NCBI GenBank assembly: GCA_030760725.1
Contig: JASWHV010000016.1
Location: 19,087,084-19,151,083, forward strand
DNA from: Neostapfia colusana
Lineage: Eukaryota > Streptophyta > Magnoliopsida > Poales > Poaceae
Direction of reading: 5' to 3'
Length of the DNA stretch: 64,000 bases
The notes under the pieces: generated by a model
The model's input: the letters and a program-made list of their open reading frames with translations, nothing else
Database searches by the model: none
Told to the model about the DNA's origin: nothing
Program-made: the position numbers and the translations under genes
Shown here: positions 27,977 to 39,005 of the stretch, in pieces
How positions within the stretch are numbered: the stretch's first letter is position 1
Layout of the letters: each line of letters opens with the position of its first letter

Positions 27977-30298
27977 CACATAGTCTCAACGATGTACGTT
28001 TTCAAATAGTCTAAGTCTTCCTAGGATATCACCTTTTGCGATACTCCATTGAAGAAGTAACACAAACGTGTGATGACAACTTTTACATGCTCAGGTTTGA
28101 TGACCCTTATTGCAATGGCATGGAACACTGTCATCATCATGTGACAGTCGTGAGAGTTATAGCCGAATAAAGATAAGTATATCATCGAGACTAGTTTGTG
28201 GATATTTGTGAGAAACTTGTGGGCACTCTGATCCCGCGCAAGCATTCATAAATTGCCTTTTTCTCTTGTAGTGTCAAGTTGTAGCTGGCTGGGGGAAGGT
28301 AATGCTTCCCGTTGGCCTTTTCTACCGGGTGAAGCTCTGGTCTCATATCAAGATTTACTAGGTCTATACGTGATTTTAATTCGTCCTTTGTTTTCCTCGG
28401 CATGTGCAGCAAGGTTCCAATGATGCTGTCAAATACATTCTTTATAACGTGCATCAAATCAATACTATGGCAAATTTGTAGGTTCTTCCAGTACGGAAGA
28501 TACTTGAAAAAAATTGATTGTTTCTTGAAAGCGTGTCAGTTGTATCACCCGAAGATGTAGTTTTCTTTCTCTTTGGTCCTTTACATTTTTTGCCCTTACC
28601 GAAAGCAATTTGAATGTTCTTGACCATTTCAAACACGAGTTATCCACTGTATGGTTTTGGTGCAATATCTTTTTCGATTGTGTTATCAAATTGTTGTTTC
28701 ATCTTCCCAAACTTGTGTGTATCTGTCAAGAACCGCCAGTGTCTCATGTACACCGTCTTTCAGCATGAAGTGAGGTACAAAAATCCAGTTCCATCCACAC
28801 ACCTTGCAAAACATTTCTTCCCTTTCATTTGTCCCGATAATGTAAACAGTTCGAGATAATCATGCACGGTAACGAATATCATTGCTCTTAGCGTGAAATA
28901 CTCCCGCTTGTACTCATCCCATGTACGCAACCCTTCATTCCACAGTTTCGCCATATCTTCTATTAGAGGTTCCAAAACACATCAATTTCGATGCCGGGTT
29001 GTTTCGGACCTTGTATAATAATAGATAACAAAATATATTTCCTTTTGTGACACAACCACATTGGTAGGTTGTACATCGTTAATACTACGGGCCACGTGAT
29101 GTGTATGCTCCTTTTTTTACCAAACAGATTAATTCCGCCTGTACATAAGGCAACCTTACATTTGTGATTTCTTTTGCAAACTCTGTATACTGAATATCAG
29201 AACTTTTCCAGTGAGTTGCATCACCAGGGTGTCAAATATGTTTTTCATGCTTTCTGCACTGCTCGGAATGCCAACGCATAAGTTCAGCCTCCCTAGGGTT
29301 TGAGAACAAATGCTTCAAGCGATCAATTACTGGAAGCTACCACATCACCAAGGCAGGAATTTTTCTCTTATTCTTCCCGCTTGCATCGTCAGAAGTATCG
29401 TCATCATCACCTTCAGGGCGAATAATATTCTTCTTATTCTTCAGTGTTTTATTCATGTTGGTAACATACTGGTGATTGTAGTCCTTCTTGTATCTACTGA
29501 CACCGCAGATGGGGCATCTAGTTGCGAGCTCATGCTCTTTGTGATACAGAATACAATGGTTCACACAAGCGTGTACTTTTTTCACACCTAGTGACATCGC
29601 GCAAAGAAGTTTCTTCGCTTTATTAGTGCTTCTGGGCAATTTATTGGGATTTGGAAGAATTTCTGCCAAAACATTCAAAAGATCACAGAAAGTACAATCG
29701 GACCATCCGTGTGTGGCTTTCAACTTTAGTAGTTCTAGGACTGCACGCAATGTAGTAAACTCTTTATTGCAACCCTTTGATTCATCATATAAGAGCTCCG
29801 TCGCCGCATATTGCAATGTCTCCATTTTACTTAAACCTTTACTTGCTCCCATAGAAATCAATAGATGTGGTTCGATGTGACGCAACATATCCTCACAATC
29901 AAACTCATCATCATCTTGATTGTCACTACCATAATTGATATGAGCATTATCATCATCAGAACCTCTCGCATCATTTTTGTCCACCTCATTCATATCTAAC
30001 TCAACATGCTCTGTCCATATTATGTAGTCTTTTTTCAAACCCCTTTTCTCCAAATGAGATTGGATTACTATAGTATCTATCCAAGCAAACTTATTTTCAC
30101 AGTCGATACATGGACATAATATGTCATCTATCTTTTGCATCTTCGCATGTCTCTTGGACGCTTCAATAAAGTTTGAAATATTTTGAATGTACATAGGATC
30201 AGGTCTTGGCATTTGTACATCCACGCTCGGCGATCCATCTTCTATGTCAAACTGTAAAAATAAAAATATGATAGTGATAGTTCATCTAGGCATTCCCT
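27977..30298 (-). mobile_element. Element H: CACTA (En/Spm) transposon fragment
   Basis: The whole stretch reads on the minus strand as a degenerate TNP2-type transposase with an upstream flank. Element A interrupts it on the left and Sirevirus G on the right, so it is the oldest element seen. Terminal inverted repeats are outside the window. Confidence 0.85.
27985..30238 (-). pseudogene. TNP2-like CACTA transposase, decayed
   Basis: The probable start is the ATG at 30238 (MDR...WMYK), followed by an early frameshift into the frame MPRPDPMYIQNISNFI. The N-terminal transposase-associated domain shows CPCIDCENKFAW, HLEKRGLKKDYIIWTEH and an acidic stretch; CPICGVSRYKKD follows near 29510. The DDE transposase part (Transposase_21 type) is spread over three frames: TGGINLFG...HITWPVVLTMYNLPMWLC (about 29150-29060), IQGPKQPGIEIDVFW, PLIEDMAKLWNEGLRTWDEY and LRAMIFVTVHDYLE (28975-28850), then MHVIKNVFDSIIGTLLHMPRKTKDE and LPPASYNLTLQEKKAIYE (28457-28250). 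Element A inserted about 60 codons before the usual C-terminal part ends. Many stops show it is dead. Confidence 0.85.
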
Positions 30299-30559
30299 TG
30301 TGGGTTTTGGACGATTGATGACAACTGAATTGAGATTCTAATGAACTTATTGAGATGAATGCAGATTAACTCATGTAAGGTAGGACTGGTGCACTCAAAA
30401 AGTGAAAAAAATGAAGTGATAAAGAAAAAGGAAAAGGACAGATCCAGGAACCAAGCGCAATGTAGACTTACTTGTAAAGGATGTGTGTGAGAGACACATC
30501 CCAAGAGCTCAAAATCTTTGCGTAGGGGTAAGGGCTTAAAACATATCCTAGTCATTCAC

Positions 30560-30958
30560 GGTGCATCGGACTAGTCCGCTCAGAAAATGGACTAGTCCGT
30601 TCAACTCTCTGTTGCTTCACAACACGGTGCACCGAACTAGTCCGCTCAGAAACCGGACTAGTTCGTTCAACTCTCTATTGCTTCACAACACGGTGCACCG
30701 GACTAGTCCACTCAGAAATCATACTAGTCCGTTCAACTCTCTGTTACTTCACAACACGGTGCACCGGACTAGTCCGCTCATAAAACAGACTAGTCCGTTC
30801 AACTCTTTCTTGCTTCGCAACACGATGCACCAGACTAGTCCGCTCAGAAAACGGACTAGTCCGTTCAACTCTCTGAAACCGGCATTCACCTTGCACTGTA
30901 CTAGTCCGCTCTTGGACCGGACTAGTCCGTTCAACTTTCTGTAACCACTTTAAATTAG
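30560..30958 (+). repeat. 66-bp tandem repeats with GGACTAGTCC palindromes in G LTR
   Basis: Units start at 30560, 30626, 30692, 30758 and 30824, exactly 66 bp apart, with a sixth shortened unit near 30891. Each has two CTAGTCCG motifs in a form close to CGGACTAGTCCG, a self-complementary sequence. A variant pair follows near 31007-31039. Confidence 0.9.
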
Positions 30959-31063
30959 GGTTTCCACTGTGCCGCATGCCACACGTGAATTGTACACGGC
31001 ACACCGGACTAGTCCGGTGAACAGAGCGGACTAGTCCGGCCGCTAGGACTTTTAGAAGCTTTG

Positions 31064-31071
31064 TATAAATA
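31064..31071 (+). promoter_or_regulatory. TATA box of element G LTR
   Basis: TATAAATA sits just downstream of the palindrome repeats and upstream of GAGGTGCATGG. Confidence 0.75.
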
Positions 31072-31810
31072 GAGGTGCATGGCCACACATTTAAAAAAAG
31101 TCAAACCCTAGCACTGGCGCACGCCCGAAGAGCATATAAAATACTTCTCTCCACTCACTCTAAGCCTAAAAAGATCAAATCTTTGAGGATTAGAGATTGG
31201 ATCAAGGAGAGAATCATTCTTCTCAACATTGAGCTCTTGGTTTGTTTTCTCTCACACAATTGCTAATCATTGTTCTCTGTGTGTGTGCGGGAGAAAGATT
31301 TACTCACTGTAATCTTGTGGGAGCACTTAAATTGAGAGAACGCCCCACGTACAATTGTTAACCCCTGTGTGTGGTTAGTGGATTTGAATCGGCCTTTGTG
31401 GAGATTCAACGAGGGAAGGGTTGGTGAAGAGCCGGTCCTTGGTGGACTCCTCAACGGGGACGTAGATTCCTCGTTGGAATTGAACCTCGGTATAAAACCT
31501 TGTCTCATGTCTTCTTAATGTTCTTTCAATTGTCAATTAGGGGTGCTAGTACTCATTTGACTTACATCGACATCTTGTGTTAAAATTGATAGTTACCATT
31601 TCTTACTTCATTACACTTGTGTTGTCATTTATTTTCGCTGCACAAATACTTGAAGTAATAATAAGTCTAACTTTAACCTTTTAATTACGCTCATACGGGA
31701 CTAGTCCACACCATACCAGACTAGTCCGGCCCACCTGGAATTGATCCGTTCGCTAAATGTATTAGGGAACCGTTAAAACATTCAAAGAGCCTATTCACCC
31801 CCCTCTTCAA

Positions 31811-31824
31811 TTGGTATCAGAGCC
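31811..31824 (+). other. Element G primer-binding site
   Basis: TTGGTATCAGAGCC lies one base after the LTR end and is complementary to the 3' end of initiator Met-tRNA. Confidence 0.85.
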
Positions 31825-31929
31825 TAACTCTTCAAAAGAGAATCACCGCTCGAAGAGACGATATCGGAAATCAAGGGTGAATCCAAGGGCTCCAATCATG
31901 AAAATAGTGGTGACGAAGGAAACCAAAAG

Positions 31930-33723
31930 TTGGAGAAGCTCCTCGATGCCATTCAGGACCGCGAGGATGATGATGAGGAGATGCTTCAAGTAAAGGCACT
32001 TATGCGGAAGAAGGCACTCTCCCCCAACGGGAAGAGAATTGAAGACAAAAAGCAAAAAGGGGGTTGGCACAAAGACTACTCCCGATATCCTTTTAACTAT
32101 GAGCGTTTAAATTCAATTAATCATTATTTGTCAATTCCATTGGGCATACCACATTACTGTGATGGAACTGATTATACAATGTGGAAACAAAATATGAAAA
32201 TGCACCTTATATCTCTTAACCCAAGTATTTGGCATATAGTGTGTACCGGTCTAGATACACCTGAGGATGATGAAGAGCTAACCCTGGATCAAGAACAAGC
32301 TATTCATCGGAATGCTCAAGCTGAAACAGTAATCACCTCATCTTTGAGCCGAGACAAATTCACCAATGTGGATGGACTCAAAATTGCTAAGGAAATCTGG
32401 GACACTCTCAAAACCGCACATGAAGGTGATCGTCATGTTCATGAAGCTAAGATCGAAATGATAAAAGGTGAATTCGGAAGGTTTACTATCGAAGAAGGTG
32501 AATCACCCCAAGAGATGTACAATCGAATGAAATCTCTCATCAATAAGGTCCGAGCCTATGGTAGCAAGAAGTGGACGGATCGTGAGGTGGTCAAGTTGAT
32601 TCTTAGAGCATTCATGCCTCGGAACATGACACTCTGCTGCATGATTAGAGAAAGTCCCGGGTTTCACAAAATGACCCCGGACGAGATTCTTGGCAAGATC
32701 ATCAACTTTGAAATGATGGAGAAGGAAGCCAAGCATGTCAAGGAACTTGCTGACCTTACCTCGGCAAAGAAGAGAGGAGTTGCACTAAAGGCAACATGCA
32801 AGCCAGCATCAAAAGAAACTCTAGAAGCTCCTGAGGACGATGATGGTGATGATGAAAGCACTGATATCAATGATGAACACATGATCCTGTTCATCAAAAA
32901 CTTCAAGAAAATGATGAGAAGTAGAAAGGGTAGCAACTCAAATGAAAGAAGATACAAGGACAAACAAAGATTCAAGACGAGGCGCGCATGCTACAATTGT
33001 GGAGAATATTATCATTTCATGGTGGATTGTCCACATGAAGACAATAAGTGGAAGAGTAAAGATAACAAGCCTCAACAAAAGAAAATATTCAAGAAAAGGA
33101 AGCAATATGGCAAAGCACATCTAGGGATGGAATGGGACTCCAATGATGAGTCCTCATCTGAAGAAGAAGAGGAGATGGCCACTATAGCTATCAGGAAGCC
33201 TACCATGAAGTCCACTCTCTTCCCAACCATGGGAGCATGGAAGGACACCAAGCACACATGCCTAATGGCCAAGGAAGGAGAAACGAAGGTTAAAACCAAA
33301 TCTTCCTCCTTGCATTCCTTTACTAGTGATATTGATAATTCTAGTGATGATGAAGACATGCTTAGAGGTTTAGATAAAAATACTATAGCTAAAATGAAAA
33401 TTCTAATGGATGAGATTGTTGATAAGGAGGAGCTAGTCAATCGCCAAGAAGATATGATCATTCTCCAAAAGGAGAAATATCTTGAGATTGAAAGGCTTCT
33501 TGAGATTGAAAATGAACAAAGAAAATCACTTGAGCTTGAGTTAGCTTCAAGCAAGGAGACTTGTCTGAAGCTAAAAGACTCAAACATTGCATTCAAGGAT
33601 GAACATGCTAACTTAACCAAGGTTAACAAGATTCTTGAGGCACAAGTTGAGTCACTCAAGCAAAATGGTTCTCCATCATCTTTAAGCTCATATTCTCAAC
33701 ATGTTGAATCCAAAATCTCATAA
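31930..33723 (+). CDS. gag: Element G Gag (597 aa visible, C-terminus cut by a stop)
   Basis: The protein forms the Ty1/copia particle shell and binds RNA. An acidic start is followed by the UBN2-like gag core (YTMWKQNMKMHL, IWDTLKTAHEGD, GEFGRFTIEEGESPQEMYNR, ILRAFMPRNM). A CCHC zinc knuckle lies at about 32989 (CYNCGEYYHFMVDC). The C-terminal third is acidic, then a long coiled coil rich in Glu/Leu/Lys, as in Sireviruses. The frame ends with a TAA at 33721; similar sequence goes on downstream (LARSHKD... to GPKQAWVPK near 34190), so this stop is probably a mutation. Confidence 0.85.
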   Translation: MEKLLDAIQDREDDDEEMLQVKALMRKKALSPNGKRIEDKKQKGGWHKDYSRYPFNYERLNSINHYLSIPLGIPHYCDGTDYTMWKQNMKMHLISLNPSIWHIVCTGLDTPEDDEELTLDQEQAIHRNAQAETVITSSLSRDKFTNVDGLKIAKEIWDTLKTAHEGDRHVHEAKIEMIKGEFGRFTIEEGESPQEMYNRMKSLINKVRAYGSKKWTDREVVKLILRAFMPRNMTLCCMIRESPGFHKMTPDEILGKIINFEMMEKEAKHVKELADLTSAKKRGVALKATCKPASKETLEAPEDDDGDDESTDINDEHMILFIKNFKKMMRSRKGSNSNERRYKDKQRFKTRRACYNCGEYYHFMVDCPHEDNKWKSKDNKPQQKKIFKKRKQYGKAHLGMEWDSNDESSSEEEEEMATIAIRKPTMKSTLFPTMGAWKDTKHTCLMAKEGETKVKTKSSSLHSFTSDIDNSSDDEDMLRGLDKNTIAKMKILMDEIVDKEELVNRQEDMIILQKEKYLEIERLLEIENEQRKSLELELASSKETCLKLKDSNIAFKDEHANLTKVNKILEAQVESLKQNGSPSSLSSYSQHVESKIS

Positions 33724-34484
33724 CTTGTACACGTGCTAAAAATGACACCAACATAAAAGAAAAGTCAAACTTGACAAAAGACAAGCATCCCTCTCAAAGT
33801 GGCATGTTTGATTAGGAGAAGGTCAAGTATGCACAGAGTGCATACTTGGTCACAAGACTTCTTAATGTTAAACATGGCATTGGGTATTCTTATGGTGAAA
33901 GGCAAAACGCTAGAAGCCACAAGGATGACAAGAAGAGCATTATATTTGTCAAGGGAAATTCTTCCCAGGTTGGAAAACATAATAATGTTGATAAAAATAA
34001 CATTGCAAACTCATATGAACAACAAATCTTGTTTAGAACCTTTGATTCTTCATATGTGCTTATGAAAAATGGTCTTGGAGAAATTCATGCCAAATATGTT
34101 GGGCCACGCCATGAGAACACCAAGTCTCGTGTGTGGGTGACCAAGTCACTTGTCACTAACCTCAAAGGACCCAAGCAAGCTTGGGTACCTAAGACCAAAG
34201 CATAGTTTCTTTCTTGTAGGCATATGCATCCGGTGGAGCAAAATGGGTGCTAGAGAGTGGATGCACCAATCACATGACCGGAGAACGAGAAATGTTCGTG
34301 GAGTACAAACAAAATGAAGACTCAAGCGAATGCATCTGTTTTGGTGATAATAGTCAGGGAAAGGTGCTAGGTACCGGTAAAATAGCTATTTCATCACAAC
34401 ACACTTTATCATGTTTTACATGTTGATTCCTTAGATTATAACCTCTTGTCCATATCCCAACTATAAGACAAAGGTTATAATTGT
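33724..34484 (+). pseudogene. Element G gag end and protease, decayed
   Basis: Pieces in different frames include SRVWVTKSLVTNLKGPKQAW, typical of the segment before a Sirevirus protease. The protease active site reads LESGCTNHMTG near 34244, where the family has LDSGCTNHMTG, so the catalytic Asp is replaced by Glu. Frameshifts and stops follow. Confidence 0.7.
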
Positions 34485-35615
34485 TTGTTCACTAATGAGG
34501 GTGTGACCGTCTCTAGAAGGAGTGATGACTCTATTGCCTTCAAGGGTGTGTTAAAGGGAAAACTTTATCTAGTTGATTTCAACAAAGATAAAGCGGAACA
34601 TGACACATGCTTGATTGCAAAGACCAACATGGGTTCGCTGTGGCATAGACAGTTAGCGCATGTTGGTATGAGGAATCTACAAAAACTTCTAAAGGGCGAT
34701 CACATCCGAAGTTTGAAGGATGTTGTTTTTGAGAAAGATAGGCCTTGTAGCGCGTGCCAAGCCGGGAAGCAAGTAGGAGCAGCCCATCCCGCGAAGAATG
34801 TCATGACTACAATAAGACCGCTCGAGCTCCTCCACATGGACCTATTTGGTCCAATTGCTTATATAAGCATCGACGGTAATAAATATGGTTTAGTCATTGT
34901 CGATGATTTTTCACACTTCACGTGGGTTTTCTTTTTGCATGATAAGTCAGAAACTCAAGGAACACTCAAGAAGTTTCTGAGGCGAGCCCAAAATGAATTC
35001 TCATTGACGATCAAGAACATAAGAAGTGACAATGGAACAGAATTCAAGAATACACAAGTCGATGAATATCTAGATGAAGAAGAAATAAAGCATGAACTTT
35101 CGGCACCCTACTCCTCGCAACAAAACGGGGTAGCCGAAATGAAGAACCGAACGCTCATTGAGATGGCAAGGACAATGCTTGACGAATACAAGACCTCTGA
35201 CCAATTTTGGGCTGAAGCTATCAACGCTGCTTGTCATGCAACAAACTGACTGTACCTTCATCGCCTACTCAAGAAAACCTCATATGAACTACTCACCGGT
35301 AACAAACCAAATATTTCATACTTTCGAGTTTTTGGTTCAAAATGTTATATTATAAACAAGAAGCCTAGGGCCTCGAAGTTCACTTCAAAGTCTGATGAGG
35401 GTTTCTTGCTCGGCTATGATTCAAACTCCTACGCTTATCGTGTCTTCAACAAGGTCTCCGAACCTGTTGAAGTAGCACGTGACGTAGTGTTCGATGAAAC
35501 TAATGGCTCCATAATGAAGCAAGTTGATAAGTGTGTGCTAGATCAAGAAGAAGCCCCATGTCAAGCATTGAGGAGAATGACACTTGGCGATATTCAACCT
35601 CAAGAACAATCATAA
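34485..35615 (+). pseudogene. Element G integrase, decayed
   Basis: The zinc-finger region has LWHRQLAHVGMRNLQKL and CSACQAGKQ. Core motifs are HMDLFGPI (first Asp), RSDNGTEFKN (second Asp) and YSSQQNGVAEMKNRTL (Glu; family form VAERKNRTL). A stop near 35248 breaks the frame before TSYELLTGNKPNISYFRVFG. The GKR-like part follows (FTSKSDEGFLLGYDSNS, YRVFNKVSEPVEVARDVVFDE). Confidence 0.8.
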
Positions 35616-35890
35616 GAATCAAGTTTTCAAGATGAACCTCAACAGGAGAGTTATGATCAAGGGTGAGCCCATGAACAAAATTAAGATCATCAAGATCAAC
35701 AAGATGATCAAAGCATTAATGATGGCAACGATCCAGGGGGAGCCAAAGAAGATGATAATTATGAGAACACAACACCACAAGTGCCACATCGAAGAGTACA
35801 CCAAAGCGTACAAATAGATCACCCCGTCAACAACATAATTGGTGATATCCAAAAGAGAGTGACAACTCGATCTCGTATAGCTAATTTTTG
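35616..35890 (+). other. Element G linker between integrase and reverse transcriptase
   Basis: This A-rich linker encodes, in broken frames, an acidic Asn/Asp/Gln-rich spacer. No domain is recognised. Confidence 0.5.
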
Positions 35891-37449
35891 TGAATAGTAT
35901 TACTTTGTATCCTCTTTAGAACCATACAAGGTTGAAAATGCACTAAAAGATCCAGACTAGGTGATGGCAATGCAAGAGGAATTGAACAACTTCAAGAGGA
36001 ACGAAGTATGGGAGCTTGTTGAAAGACCAAAGTCCAACATCGTCGACACTAAATGGATCTTCTGCAACAAGTAAGACGAACACAGAGTGGTAACAAGAAA
36101 CAAGGCACTACTTGTGGCTAAAGGTTACTCACAAGTCAAAGGTTTGGATTTCAACGAGAATTTTTCTCTTGTAGCTAGGCTTGAATCAATTCGTATATTA
36201 CTTGCATATGCTACTCACCATGATTTCAAGTTTTATCAAATGGACGTCAAAAGCGCCTTCCTCAACGAACCTATCAAGGAGGAGGTGTACATGGAGCAAC
36301 CCCCTGGGTTTGAAGATCAAGAGTACCCTGACCATGTGTTCAAACTGCGTAAGGCTCTCTATGGCCCCAAACAAGCTCCTAGAGCTTGGTATGAGTGCCT
36401 CAGAGATTTTCTAATTGAAAATGGCTTTAAAATTGGTAAAGATGATTACACCCCGTTTACCAAGCACTTTAATGATGATCTATTTATTTTTCAAATCTAT
36501 GTTGATGATATCATATTCGGTTCAACTAATAAATCTTTTTGTCAAGAGTTTAGTAAAATCATGACAGATAGATTCGAGATGTCCATGATGGGAGAATTGA
36601 GATACTTTTTGGGATTCCAAGTGAAATGACTAAAGGAAGGAACGTTCATAAGCCAAACAAAGTACACCGAAGACATTCTCAAGAAATTTGGCATGGACAA
36701 AGCAAAGTCCATAAAGACTCCAATGGTAACAAATGGACATATAGACCTTAATGAAGATGGACCTAACGTGGATCAAAAGGTATACCATTCCATGATTGGC
36801 TCTCTACTTTATCTTTGTGCATCTAGGCCTGATATTATGTTGAATGTTTGTATGTGTGCAAGGTTTCAAGCAAATCCTAAGAAATGTCATTTGACAGCCG
36901 TAAAGAGAATCTTGCGATATTTAGTCCATACACCCAGCCTAGGCCTTTGGTATCCTAAAGGTTCAACGTTCAATCTCATTGGATACTCTGATAAGGATTA
37001 TGCCGGATGCAAAGTCGATAGAAAAAAGTACCTCTGGGACTTGCCAATTCTCGGGTAGGTCCCTAGTTTCTTGGTCCTCCAAGAAGCAAAACTCCATTGC
37101 CTTATCCACAGCCGAAGCGAAGTATGTTGCAGCCGGGAGTTGTTGCACATCTCCTTTGGATGCGACAAATTCTAAGGGACTACGGTTACAATATGAACCG
37201 TATTCCGCTCCTTTGTGACAATGAGAGTGCAATTAAGATTGCACATGGCCCTATTGAGCACTCTAGGACCAAACATATTGATATCTGACATCATTTTTTG
37301 AGAGACCATTCAATCAAAGGAGACATAGCCATTTCCCATGTCAAAACTGAGAAACAACTAGCCGATATCTTCACCAAGCCACTTGATGAAAAATACTTTT
37401 GTGAGCTTAGGAATGAACTAAATATACTTGACTCTCGGAACGTGGCTTG
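35891..37449 (+). pseudogene. Element G reverse transcriptase and RNase H, decayed
   Basis: The start matches NNFKRNEVWELVERPK and TKWIFCNK. Stops lie at about 35957, 36072 and 36627. The open piece 36087-36629 has LLVAKGYSQVKGLDF, MDVKSAFLN, EEVYMEQPPGFE, LRKALYGPKQAPRAWYE and the active site YVDDIIFGST. RNase H motifs follow: GSLLYLCASRPDIM, YSDKDYAGCKVDRK, SWSSKKQNSIALSTAEAKYVAA, CDNESAIKIA and TKHIDI, ending near TKPLDEKYF with a TGA at about 37448. The RNase H is shifted once near 37055. Confidence 0.82.
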
Positions 37450-38339
37450 AAACATTGCATACCTGCTTGAATCCTCAAAATCTTATTTACTTTGCGAAAA
37501 ACTATCCCTCATCTTGATTTTCTCTTGAAAACTATTTAAATTAGTGAATCTTGATGGATAATGACCATTGTCTAATTGTTGATTCCTTACTGGGCATGTT
37601 CATCAAGATTATTTGTGAAAATTATGTCCTTAAATCACTATTAGATCAAATCCCCAATATTTCCCTGACTTCTACTCTTATCTGTCTAGTTGACCCGGAC
37701 TAGTCCGCTGTCAACACCGAACTAGTCCGCTCCCTCAGACTAGTCCGGACAGATATGCCATACCGGACTTGTCCGGTCCTCCACAAGACTAGTTCGTATG
37801 TCCAGGTTTAAAAGTCTATACACGCGCTAACCAGTGCCCTCTTCACCCCACAAGCACTCTTTTGCTTCTCACTCCTCAAACCCTAGCCCCCAAGTTAATT
37901 TTTGACTTTGGCCAATGAAATCAAAGTCCTCTCCACGGGAAATCTTCTCCTCGACGAGTGGTTTCCTCTCCCCGGACTAATCCGGATCAAATTTCATGTT
38001 TTGACTCAAATCTTCACTTTTTTCGGTAAAATCCCTCTCAACTCAAGTTCTCATATTTCCTATACTTTTTCTCAATTTTCCTGGTTCCTAGGGCATACAC
38101 TACCTTTCTCGATGCATTCCTAGTGTATCCCTCCATATTTTGCATCAATTTGCGCTAGATCTATTGAAAATACGAAGTTAGGGTTCTTCAGCAGGTCCGG
38201 ACTAGTCCAACATCTGGTGCGGACAAGTCCGGTATTCCGAACAAGTCCGGTTACCTGTCAATTGAACCTCTAACTTATTGGTTCCACATAATCTACAATC
38301 CATCTCGTCAATCAATCCTTGATTTTACTGTCAGGCACG
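37450..38339 (+). repeat. Element G non-coding spacer with dispersed GGACTAGTCC palindromes
   Basis: This 890 bp A/T-rich stretch has at least eight CTAGTCCG or ACAAGTCCGG-type motifs, clustered at about 37695-37800 and 38195-38250. They are the same core as the LTR tandem repeats. I see no gene. Confidence 0.7.
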
Positions 38340-39005
38340 ATGTCGTCAGCCTCCGAGGCCATGATGAAGAAACATGACCAAGTTGCTCAACCCTCTTCTC
38401 CCGACGATTCTCTTCCTGAAAGGAGGAGAGTGGTTGGTAAGACAGCATAGAGCAAAGACATTGTTGGAAGCTCTGCGGCTCCTAGAATATGTGTCGGCAA
38501 GGGCAAAGGACTTGCTAGTGGTCCTATTGGTCCATTGAAGAAGAAGGCCCCCATTCACCGCGACAGGTGGCCATCAAGTGATGACTTTAGTGGAAAGGGG
38601 AGTGAACTGGCTTCAGAAAAATTCAAGTCTATGAGCAGCCAAAGCAATGTGCAGACCCAAGATTTTGGAGCAACTTCCATGCTCACTACTATGAGCATGT
38701 ATACATGAAGATGAAGAATCCTGTTGTTGGGAGTCAGTGGCTCAACATTGATTACTTGCAATCCAAGAGATGCCAAGCCTATCATGAGGTACTAGAGGCA
38801 TTAGAGAGGCATGGCTTGAATGACCTTCTATCCTTTCAATATGATTGGAACAATGATGTCATTACACAGTTCTACTCTACTCTTTACTTTCCCCGCGATG
38901 ATGGGGATGAGATGACTTGGATGACACATGAATCCACATACAGTGTCACCTATGAGGAATTTGCCAAGGTACTTCACCTTGAACATACATTGGATAATGA
39001 GCTTG
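38340..39005 (+). pseudogene. Element G downstream ORF (envelope-like position), truncated
   Basis: An ATG at 38340 opens a Ser/Lys-rich start (MSSASEAMMKKHDQ) with an in-frame TAG near 38448. After a frame change the segment 38660-39005 encodes QWLNIDYLQSKRC, EALERHGLNDLLSFQYDWN and ITQFYSTLYFP, ending YSVTYEEFAKVLHL. This pattern is the so-called putative plant transposon protein domain found in ORFs after pol in several grass retrotransposons. Element F cuts it at 39005. The position matches the envelope-like ORF of Sireviruses, but I see no signal peptide or membrane segment. Confidence 0.6.

Larger units (their letters stand above)
30299..31809 (+). repeat. Element G 5' LTR (about 1511 bp)
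   Basis: The start TGTGGGTTTTGGACG resembles Sirevirus LTR starts. The end TTCACCCCCCTCTTCA lies directly before ATTGGTATCAGAGC. A TATA box is at 31064. The left border is inferred because no 3' LTR is visible. Confidence 0.7.
30299..39005 (+). mobile_element. Element G: Sirevirus-type Ty1/copia retrotransposon, 5' LTR to downstream ORF
   Basis: The 5' LTR is followed by a Met-tRNA primer site, a long gag with UBN2-type core, zinc knuckle and coiled coil, then protease, integrase, reverse transcriptase and RNase H in copia order, and an extra downstream ORF. A long gag, GGACTAGTCC-rich non-coding parts and an ORF after pol fit the Sirevirus (SIRE/Maximus) lineage. The 3' end is displaced by element F and lies outside the window. 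Several stops and frameshifts show decay. Confidence 0.88.

Noticed and set aside
30561..30944. 127-aa ORF with repeated HRTSPLRK... pattern
   Set aside because: It is produced by the 66-bp tandem repeat, which is a multiple of three; it lies in the LTR upstream of the TATA box.
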